A stretch of DNA of 64,000 nucleotides, taken from Flaccisagitta enflata (lineage: Eukaryota; Chaetognatha; Sagittoidea; Aphragmophora). Position 1 is the stretch's first letter, and every line of letters begins with the position of its first letter. The stretch spans positions 28,768,001-28,832,000 of the forward strand of contig OZ231128.1 of the NCBI GenBank assembly GCA_965153355.1, written 5' to 3'. The notes below the pieces were generated by a model. The model saw nothing but the letters and a program-made list of their open reading frames with translations. It was not told the DNA's origin and made no database searches. Below are positions 56,235-64,000 of this stretch, one piece after another. Both the position numbers and the translations under genes were made by a program.

Positions 56235-56445
56235 CCTAATGATTTGCCATAAAAGTCCTAGTACGAGATGGGGTTTTGCCTCTTTCAAGTCCTGCGAACC
56301 GATGTTGATGACATGACAGCCGATAGCTTGTGACGAGTTTAGTGCCAAATTAAGATTCTCGGTGATTTTAAACGTGGATAAATTGTCGCCCATGTTTATC
56401 GTTCGCTCGTCGATTGTATTGGGCACAGCCATGTTCACTAATTTG
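56235..56445 (-). CDS. PLS: Plastin exon (second half of CH1)
   Basis: Acceptor TTTCCGCAG, then (TG)[62 protein letters not shown] and [10 protein letters not shown], donor TTAGG|GTAAGT. Vertebrate plastins read NLSVPDTIDERAINKK and [20 protein letters not shown], then [14 protein letters not shown]. Very strong match; this is the most diagnostic exon. The insertion-prone loop after TINM is one or two residues different. Starts after a split Cys codon, ends phase 0. Confidence 0.97.
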
Positions 56446-56486
56446 CTGCGGAAATGAAAATTGGTGCCACGATTGAAAGGAGGGGT

Positions 56487-56612
56487 TATGGAAAAAGAAA
56501 ACGAAAAAGAAAACGAAAAAGAAAACGAAAAAGAAAAAGAAAAAGAAAAAGAAAAAGAAAAAGAAAAAGAAAAAGAAAAAGAAAAAGAAAAAGAAAAAGA
56601 AAAAGAAATAAA
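56487..56612. repeat. (GAAAAA)n microsatellite upstream of a plastin exon
   Basis: About 20 hexamers; in the transcript a (UUUUUC)n tract about 40 bases before the acceptor. Confidence 0.9.
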
Positions 56613-56846
56613 AAAGATATTAGAGTGAAAAAAGAAATAGATATAGAACTAGAAAAAGAAAAATGGTTTCATGAGTAGAATCGATTCATCTTTTTACGCC
56701 TCGAGTCTTCTTGTTTGTAAGATTCAAGATTCAAGATCAAATACATCTCGTTTATAAAGAGTCAAACCCATTATGACCATGATGATACCAAAAAAAAAGA
56801 TGCGTAAGATACATGGCTGGAATTGGAACATTTGAGTTTTCCTCAC

Positions 56847-56939
56847 CATAGAACGACGCCATCTTTGCATTTTTCATATAAGTCATTTGCCTCGATGCTG
56901 ATTTTGTATTTGTCCAAATCCGGATCGCTCGCAAAGTTG
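56847..56939 (-). CDS. PLS: Plastin exon (first half of CH1)
   Basis: Acceptor CTCTTCACAG, (AG)C-NFASDPDLDKYKISIEANDL, YEKCKDGVVL-TG, donor TATG|GTGAGG. 93 bases, both ends inside codons (Ser before, Cys after). Vertebrate plastins read [20 protein letters not shown] and AVGDGIVLC. Weakest match among the exons, as this segment is variable in the family, but phase and the LYEKCKDGVVLC end fix it. Confidence 0.9.
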
Positions 56940-57101
56940 CTGTGAAGAGAAAGAGTCAATTTTCAATGTTAGCATATTTGACAAAAAAGACGTTGATTAC
57001 TTCAGATATACATGTTTAATTTGTATGTTGTTACGGTTCATTTGCCTGTCCCAAACAAATATTAATTTGATAGGTTTTGTGCGGAGTTAGCATTTCTTTT
57101 T

Positions 57102-57311
57102 TCAGTCGCGTGCTACGCGAATCTAGACCCCGCTTTGTCCGTTCGGCTGTCCGTCAATGCATCGGTCGATCAGTTGGTCAGTCGACTTTTTTTTTGGCGT
57201 TTATGATCTTTTTGAACTCACCGCTCCCGCTCAAATGCCCAACTGGCTTTCTTCATCGCTGCCCCTGCCCACCCGCACGCGACTGGGTTTTTCATGTATC
57301 CGGCCTTATTC
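57102..57311 (-). mobile_element. Family A element in a plastin intron
   Basis: Hairpin AGTCGCGTGCTACGCGAATC (one arm decayed), GACCCCGCTTTGTCCGTTCG, CCCCTGCCCACCCGCACGCG, ACTGGGTTTTTCATGTATCC and GGCCTTATT. Confidence 0.7.
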
Positions 57312-57369
57312 TTTTTAAAGCTTGCGTGGAATTCAATATCAATAGCTGTGTGCTTGTGTGCGCGTGAGA

Positions 57370-58257
57370 GTGGGTTATTTACCTGTCTAGTATCTGAATT
57401 TGATCTGTTCTTCTTGTCTGTGTGCGTGTAGTCATGATTACCTGTTGATCCAATTGGTGAATGCGACCTTCTCCTCTTGTCTGACTGTGTGCGTGGTATC
57501 TATGATTACCTGTTCATCCAATTGGTGAATGCGACTTTCTCCTCTTGTCTGACTGTGTGCGTGGTATCTATGATTACCTGTTGATCCAATTGGTGAATGC
57601 GACTTTTTCCTCTTGTCTGACTGTGTGCGTGGTATCTATGATTACCTGTTGATCCGATTTGTGGATGCGACTTTCTCCTCTTGTCTGACTGTGTGCGTAA
57701 TATCTATGATTACCTGTTGATCCAATTTGTGAATGCGACTCTCTCCTCTTGTCTGACTGTGTGCGTGGTATCTATGATTCCCTGTTGATCCAATTTGTGA
57801 ATGCGACTTTCTCCTCTTTTCTGACTGTGTGCGTGGTATCTATGATTACCTGTTGATCCAATTGGTGAATGCGACCTTCTCCTCTTGTCTGACTGTGTGC
57901 ATGTTATCTATGATTACCTGTTGATCCAATTGGTGAATGCGACTCTCTCCTCTTGTCTGACTGTGTGCGTGGTATCTATGATTCCCTGTTGATCCAATTT
58001 GTGAATGCGACTTTCTCTTCTTTTCTGACTGTGTGCGTGGTATCTATGATTACCTGTTGATCCAATTGGTGAATGCGACCTTCTCCTCTTGTCTGACTGT
58101 GTGCATGTTATCTATGATTATCTGTTGATCCAATTGGTGAATGCGACTTTCTCCCCTTGTCTGACTGTGTGCGTGGTTTCTATGATTACCTGTTGATCCA
58201 ATTGGTGAATACGACTTTTTCCTCTTGTCTGACTGTGTGTGTGGTATCTATGATTAC
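57370..58257 (-). repeat. 68-bp satellite derived from an exon end and its 5' splice site
   Basis: Repeat starts (plus strand GATTAC or variant) at 57436, 57504, 57572, 57640, 57708, 57776, 57844, 57912, 57980, 58048, 58116, 58184; the true exon copy is at 58252. A more diverged unit precedes at about 57370. Each unit equals, on the minus strand, 56 bases of the exon at 58258 (coding HTVRQEEKVAFTNWIN) plus 12 intron bases GTAATCATAGAT. Nine of the twelve regular units keep the GT; 57776 and 57980 read GG and 58116 reads AT. Confidence 0.95.
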
Positions 58258-58424
58258 CTGTTGATCCAATTTGTGAATGCGACTTTTTCCTCTTGTCTGA
58301 CTGTGTGTGTGGTTCCCTCTGCCGAGCTTTCCGTCATCCCGGCGTGTTTTTCCAGATTCGATCGACTTTTTACGGCGCGTTTAAACGTCGCCTCGAATTG
58401 AGCAGATTTTAACCGAGTGTAAAG
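58258..58424 (-). CDS. PLS: Plastin exon (EF-hand to CH1 linker and start of CH1)
   Basis: Acceptor CAATTTTTCAG, then LYTRLKSAQFEATFKRAVKS, RSNLEKHAGMTESSAEGTTH, TVRQEEKVAFTNWIN-AG, donor ACAG|GTAATC. Vertebrate plastins read [20 protein letters not shown] and [20 protein letters not shown]. Phase 0 at start, phase 2 at end. SSAEGTTH is the conserved headpiece that couples the EF-hands to the first CH domain. The last 56 bases are the template of the satellite next to it. Reading past the donor meets TAA at once. Confidence 0.95.
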
Positions 58425-58439
58425 CTGAAAAATTGTCAA

Positions 58440-59085
58440 GATATAAGCTTAGAAGGTTGATTAGTGTAATAAGCTTGGTTTGCGAAGGTGCCGTTTGATA
58501 AAGGGGAGTGATGGTAGTCGAAAATTGTATCGCCATCATCAACAGTATAATCATAAAAACATCAATTCATTATACTCATCCTCATCATCAACATCATCAT
58601 TGTTTTTGTATTGTCAAGATTTTTTTTTCATATTCTTAATTGGGTAACTCACACTACCAGAACCATCAATATCATCATAATCATCTTCATCATCCTCATT
58701 GTTTTTGTATTATCAAGATTTTTTTTCATATTCTTATTTGGGTATCAGTATCATCATCATTATCATCATCGCCACTCTTAATGTTTAACCTCGTCATCCT
58801 CGTCATCAGCATTTCTTACAAAACTGAGTTTCAGGTATGGAGACGAACTCTTTACTTATTTTCATCGTTAATGGGATTTCCCGGGATTAGAATTTCCTAG
58901 GCACCAATTTCCAAAACACGGTCTCTCTCTTCGAAATTCAATTAATCAACTTTGTAGACTATTCAAACAAGCCACATAGAAACAGTTGATTCATTCAAAA
59001 AGGCAACAGCTGGCCTGATCAAGAAAAAAAAATAAAAATCCAGCCTAGCCAGTACAACAATGTCATACGAATGAATGATAAAATT
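58440..59085. other. Plastin intron, CAT-rich
   Basis: TCATCATCA-rich, with one segment repeated: GTATTGTCAAGATTTTTTTT at 58609 and GTATTATCAAGATTTTTTTT at 58705 (about 95-bp tandem duplication). Confidence 0.55.
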
Positions 59086-59097
59086 GATGAATGAGTG

Positions 59098-59122
59098 AAT
59101 CAATCAATCAATCAATTAATCT

Positions 59123-59188
<66 letters not shown>
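59098..59188. repeat. (CAAT)n microsatellite beside a splice donor
   Basis: About 22 units; ends about 4 bases beyond the donor of the exon at 59198. Confidence 0.95.
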
Positions 59189-59197
59189 GCCATTCAC

Positions 59198-59368
59198 CTC
59201 TTTGAATTCTGCCAGATCCAATCTGCCATCTTTGATGCCATTTTTGTTGTTTTTTGCCATTTCGTCGACGAGTTTTCTGACTTCCCATTGGGCTTTCCGG
59301 ATGTCGACAACTTCCAACGCTTGGCCCAATTCGCTCAATTCGATGAATCCGTTCCCGTTAGTGTCAAT
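59198..59368 (-). CDS. PLS: Plastin exon (EF-hand pair)
   Basis: Acceptor CTTCCAAACAG, then IDTNGNGFIELSELGQALEV, VDIRKAQWEVRKLVDEMAKN, NKNGIKDGRLDLAEFKE, donor AGAG|GTGAAT. 57 codons, phase 0 at both ends. The first loop D-T-N-G-N-G-F-I-E-L-S-E fits the calcium EF-hand consensus. The second loop N-G-I-K-D-G-R-L-D-L-A-E has Asn at position 1 and Ile at position 3, so its calcium binding is doubtful; vertebrate plastins have D-R-N-K-D-G-K-I there. The preceding coding exon, about 20 residues with the first helix, was not found. Confidence 0.93.
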
Positions 59369-59379
59369 CTGTTTGGAAG

Positions 59380-59700
59380 ATCATGGTTGTGGTTGTGGTT
59401 GTGGTTGGAGTGGTGGTCGTTGTGGTGGTGTGAGTAGTGCGAAGAGATGGTGGTGGTAGTAGTTGCAGCGGTGGTTTAAGGGCATGAAAGGAGGGCGTTA
59501 GGATAAGAGTACTGCCTAGCCTTTTTCCCCTGGTACGTCAAACCCCATGAACTCTTTTCCACTCGTTAGTCTGTCTGTACATGTAAAGCACCATTTGCAG
59601 ATTTTGTATGTGCTCATAAAGTAAAAAACTTTTAATGTATTATGTCCATACATAAGTGTGTGTGACACAATCATTTAAATTACTACCAATACTATATAAT
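59380..59700. other. Spacer upstream of the EF-hand exon
   Basis: GGTTGTGGTTGTGG and GGTGGT runs at 59384-59475; no exon recognised. Confidence 0.4.
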
Positions 59701-59707
59701 CGCGTGG

Positions 59708-59708
<1 letters not shown>

Positions 59709-59788
<80 letters not shown>
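59709..59788. repeat. (CT)n microsatellite
   Basis: About 40 units. Confidence 0.95.
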
Positions 59789-59789
<1 letters not shown>

Positions 59790-60011
59790 AATTCCAATGT
59801 TGAAGTGAAAAAGGTCTTATGGCAAAAAAAAGGGGGGATGGGGGAGGAGAAAGCCCTTAGTAGGGAAGAGAAACTATTTCTTAAGAAAAAGGTGGAGACC
59901 ACCACAAATTTGGCAGGGACCACCCAAAAAAGGGTGAAAAGAGCAGATAGAGAAATCAGAAATTGATAGAGAGTCGAATAAAAAAATATGTGGGTGAGAT
60001 AGAAACAAGAA

Positions 60012-60230
60012 ATGCGGGGTTACTTACAGATTCGTCGCGGACGGGTGGCCAGGGATGTCCGGCAGCTCACGCCCCCCCCCAAAAAAAAAACAGTAAGAAG
60101 AGACAACAGGCAGACAGACAGACACACACACAGACAGAGAAAGAGTTACGCACACAGAGGCATACACACAGCACAGATAATCAGCGGCAGACAGATAGAC
60201 TGACAAATATGGATGGACGGACAGACAGCT

Positions 60231-60250
<20 letters not shown>
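60012..60250 (+). mobile_element. Family H copy with CAGA expansion
   Basis: TGCGGGGTTACTTACAGATT, CGTCGCGGACGGGTGGCCAG, C-run and A-run at 60073-60090, then GACAGACAGACACACA and ATGGATGGACGGACAGACAG. Confidence 0.5.
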
Positions 60251-60261
<11 letters not shown>

Positions 60262-60585
60262 GGCACAGACAGACAGACAGAAAAGTAAACAGACGAAATG
60301 ACAAACAGGGGTAAATAAGGGGAAGTCAAAAAGGCAAAGGGACAAAAAGACAGACGAAGAGTAAAATTGAACAAAGATAAACAGGTAAATAGATAAAAGG
60401 GGCGTAACTCAGATGAGAGAGAGCAATGACCGATACATCAAGGTCCAGGATACTGCAGTTCACATTCGTCTGCACACGAGACACAACAAGAGCCAACGGC
60501 AAAACCGCTTCGAATTAGTCTGTCTGATATATCAGACAATACTAGTATCATCATTATCGTGTTTACATTAGGCCCGAAAATAGTA

Positions 60586-60913
<328 letters not shown>

Positions 60914-60915
60914 AA

Positions 60916-61742
60916 GTTTATCGGGAAAAAAGTCGAAGTCAGTCTTCGACTTTTTGACATATTCGAGAGAAACAGGGTTTTCATTTTCTTATGCAGAAGT
61001 TGAGCATCTCCACCGACCGATTGGGGCCTCCAATGAAATTGATAGGGTAAGTAAATTTGATAATTCTCTTTCATTTGGCGCCAAGCAGAATGCTCTACGA
61101 CAAATATTTTTCGCGCTATGATTTTTTAAAGATTTATTTATGAAAAATTCGAATGAAATTTTTTTTGATTTTTTACGATTTTGTGTAGGATCAAAAAAGA
61201 GTGTATTTATGTTTGTTTGAGCATGCAAATACAAGAAAACACAGCTGCTCATCTGTGAGGGCGTTTTTGAGCATTTCAGCTCATTTAGCTAACTTAGCTC
61301 AGTCTGTTCTTTTTGATTTCAAATATGATAAATGAATGAATATTTTCAAACTTGTTTAAGCAAGCAAATAAAAAAACATGTCAGTGAGCAGAGCTGCTCA
61401 TCTGTGAAGGCGTTTTCAAGTATTCTAGCTCATTTAGCTCATTTAGCTTGTGCTTTTTCTCTGATTTTAAACAGGATAAATGAATTAATGTTTTTATTTA
61501 AGCATGCAAATACAAGAAAGCATGTCAGTGAGCAAAGCTGGTTGTCTGGTTGAATCATTTTTGATTATTTTAGCTCATCTAGCTCATTTGGCTCAGTCCT
61601 ATTTTTCTCTGATTTTCAGTGCAGTCAATACATACAATTGCTTTTGATTTGATCTAACAAAATTTCAGTGACTGAAGATGGTGAAAAGTGACCAATGCTT
61701 ACGACTTTTTTCCTCACGGCGACAGCCGCCATTACTGGTACA
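60916..61742 (-). mobile_element. Family E element, uninterrupted copy
   Basis: Begins TTTATCGGGAAAAAAGTCGA with the hairpin GTCGAAGTCAGTCTTCGAC and ends CGACAGCCGCCATTACTGGT and AC. It is the inverse of 45304-47115 without the two D insertions. Contains three related subrepeats (GCAAATACAAGAAA, TCTGTGA(A/G)GGCGTTTT, AGCTCATTTAGCTCA). No coding. Confidence 0.7.
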
Positions 61743-62116
61743 GTTTCTCCGTCGAACCCAATTCAGAGTTGCGAGTGACAAGAGGTAATAGCCCCGCTGA
61801 GAAGTGAGAGGGGCTTTTTTCAAGCTCGAAAATTTAATAGACAGGAACTGTTGTTCCCTCGCTGTCGATGTAATTTATGATATCAAACACATACATACAC
61901 ACACATATATATATACACAGTCAGGACTTAAGATTGTGCTATCAAGACACGCTTTGAATTTCAGATTTGGGTCTGACTCGTGTTTTCCCCAGTGGCCCGA
62001 TTGTGAGTGAGCTCTCGTTTCTCAACCCGGGAAAAATGAAGGGTGGTCTCTTTATTTGATGCTAGCTGGCGGGACGTCGATGTATTATATATATATCTTA
62101 TCCAAGGATTTACCCT

Positions 62117-62210
<94 letters not shown>

Positions 62211-62211
62211 T
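62117..62211. repeat. (GTC)n microsatellite
   Basis: Pure, about 31 triplets. Frames of polyArg and polyVal are artefacts. Confidence 0.95.
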
Positions 62212-63420
62212 ACACCTATAACAAGCATCTTAGTCCTCTTGGTGACATTAATCAATCTATCAGATCATAGGTGATGATAACAAAAGGGCTCCCACATCGT
62301 TATTTGTACCCTAGCAAGGCCGCAAATCCGCACATTGGGGTAATTTCTTGTCCTTTATCAAATTTTATACAATAAACAGATGATCTTGCCTACGAAACTA
62401 CCCACCGATGGTCCGACCATCGGAAACACCCTCTTAAAAAAGTAAAAGACGACCAAAATGGCCTTTATTCCGATTGTCGTTTCTGTCACTGAATGTTTTA
62501 GTTTTGAAAATGTCAATTTGATCTGTTTGCAACTGCTGGGCCCGGTTATTGCCCCTTCTTAATCTTCTGTACGTGGTTATGTCATTATGATGTCAATATT
62601 TTTACCTTTTTTAGTGAAAGATTGCTTTGTTTAAGAAAAAAATTTCTTTCAACATATGAATCATGAGATCTCTCATGAGAATCAAAACATCCTTTTTTTC
62701 AACAGGATGGGAGAGGAGGAATAAGGAACTGAAAAACAGTCTTAGAATGTCGACTGGCTGACAGACAGATAGACTACCCGACAGGATGTAAGAGAATAAC
62801 GAGATAGAGCCCGACAGACGGTTAGACAGTCGGGCAAACAGTCAGACAAAGAAACAAATGATTATATAGATGGAAAAACATGAAGACAGAAACACGCAAA
62901 AAAAAACAAATATTTAGCCATTTAGGGCAGTCAAGAAATCCAACAGACAATCATATCTATTTTATCCACGCCAGAGCCAGACAGACATGACAAAAAGACA
63001 AAGGACGCGCATTAGACGTACACACACCCGATGGCCAGACAAGCAGACAGACAGGCCAAGGTAATCTAAGATCAATGACTCATTTTTTCCCTTTCAACTA
63101 GTTAAATGGGCGGATGGTAAATGCTTCCTCTCATAATTCAAGACTGGCTGATTCAACTTCCAGGCATTGGAGCTCTGAAAACTGAGGCTCTGCGGTTGGG
63201 AAAAGTCAAACAATTTTACGTTTGGATGTATGTGTGGATCTCATTTCCATATTAAAGAAAGTTCTATTTAGTCGAAGCTATTATACGAAAGTTTACATAT
63301 CAAAAGAATATGATGAAGCGGTTTGTGGACATTGGACAAAATCGTAACTAAGGTTTTGAAGCGAGAATCTTGTGTCTGAATGCATTAAAATCATATAAGG
63401 ATGGATTGGTCATCAAGGAA
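62212..63420. other. Non-coding stretch
   Basis: Short GACAGACAG-type patches at 62755-63060. No plastin first exon or other gene recognised. Confidence 0.4.
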
Positions 63421-63429
63421 TTAGTACAC

Positions 63430-63555
63430 AAATGGACGGACAGACAGATAGACGGACTGAAGGAAAGAGGAATAGACAGAAACATAGACGGACTGACGGA
63501 AAGAGGAATAGACAGAAAGATAGACGGACTGACGGAAAGAGGAACAGACAAACAG
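63430..63555. repeat. Tandem repeat, 40-bp unit, GACGGACTGA type
   Basis: Three units like AGACGGACTGACGGAAAGAG followed by GAATAGACAGAAAGAT. Confidence 0.8.
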
Positions 63556-63607
63556 AAACATGAACTGATAAAATGAAAGATGGAGCCGAGATAAAATGAA
63601 ACAAGCA

Positions 63608-63720
63608 AGCCAACGAACAAACAAACAAACAAACAAACAAACAAACAAACAAACAAACAAACAAACAAACAAACAAACAAACAAACAAACAAACAAACAA
63701 AGACAAACAAACAAACAAAG
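63608..63720. repeat. (AAAC)n microsatellite
   Basis: About 27 units (ACAAACAA) with two AAAG breaks near the right end. Confidence 0.95.
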
Positions 63721-64000
63721 ACAGATAAACAATAAGAAATACAGCTGTACAGACACATACCAGACTTGTCTTACATAAAAAAAAGTAATAATTTTTCCCT
63801 CGGTGATCCAAAGAAAACTTTTACATTTTTACGTACTGACAGACAGAGAGACAGACAAACTGACAGAATGAAAGAACATACCGACATATAAACACACAGA
63901 GACTGGCAGACATGATTGCACAAAGGCAGAAATATTCGAAAACACTGTCAATGCAATATTAATGAAAGATGCAAATAAATTGAATGTGATAAACAAAATC
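63721..64000. other. Window end, non-coding
   Basis: CAGACAGA patches at 63838-63865; nothing else. Confidence 0.4.

Overview
This looks like a piece of an animal nuclear genome, probably a marine or other aquatic invertebrate; the phylum cannot be fixed from the sequence. Evidence: one gene is split into small exons with consensus GT/AG sites across about 36 kb, there is a BEL/Pao retrotransposon (a metazoan group), a degenerate interstitial CCCTAA block, and very heavy microsatellite and non-autonomous DNA-transposon content. Nothing bacterial, no operons and no RNA genes were seen.

Layout. 1-5080 (minus strand): a BEL/Pao LTR retrotransposon cut by the window edge, with ORF1, Gag with three zinc knuckles, a protease and the N-terminal half of reverse transcriptase, in separate frames and interrupted before RT. 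5.0-11.4 kb: coding-like but unassigned open frames (one with a good splice acceptor, one polyglutamine exon with a good splice donor) among triplet repeats. 11.7-23.5 kb: intergenic DNA packed with nested non-autonomous elements, including a 1.4-kb palindrome. 23.6-59.4 kb (minus strand): a plastin/fimbrin gene. I can place 11 coding exons; they join in phase to 608 codons plus a stop and lack only about the first 20 residues. Its introns hold most of the interesting DNA: an 11.2-kb fold-back element in the 13-kb intron, several smaller fold-back elements, an 11-bp satellite and, right after one exon, a 68-bp satellite made from the end of that exon and its 5' splice site. 59.4-64 kb: upstream or first-intron DNA with microsatellites and element copies; the first coding exon was not found.

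Three short repeat families (A, B, C below) share one plan: a 5' end reading ACAAG(G/C)CC, a subterminal motif, a (GGAC/GACC)n stretch, then a 3' hairpin whose right arm is the inverse of the subterminal motif, ending in CTAA. This matches the plan known for Helentron/DINE-type non-autonomous Helitrons. The hairpin stem differs in every family while the inverse match is kept. A fourth family (D) has terminal inverted repeats around a 20-21 bp minisatellite core. One D copy can be delimited exactly because it sits inside another repeat (E) that also occurs uninterrupted.

The only gene with a confident function is plastin, a calcium-regulated actin-bundling protein (two EF-hands followed by four calponin-homology domains). 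All exon limits come from reading splice sites and codon phase by eye against the known family sequence, not from transcripts.
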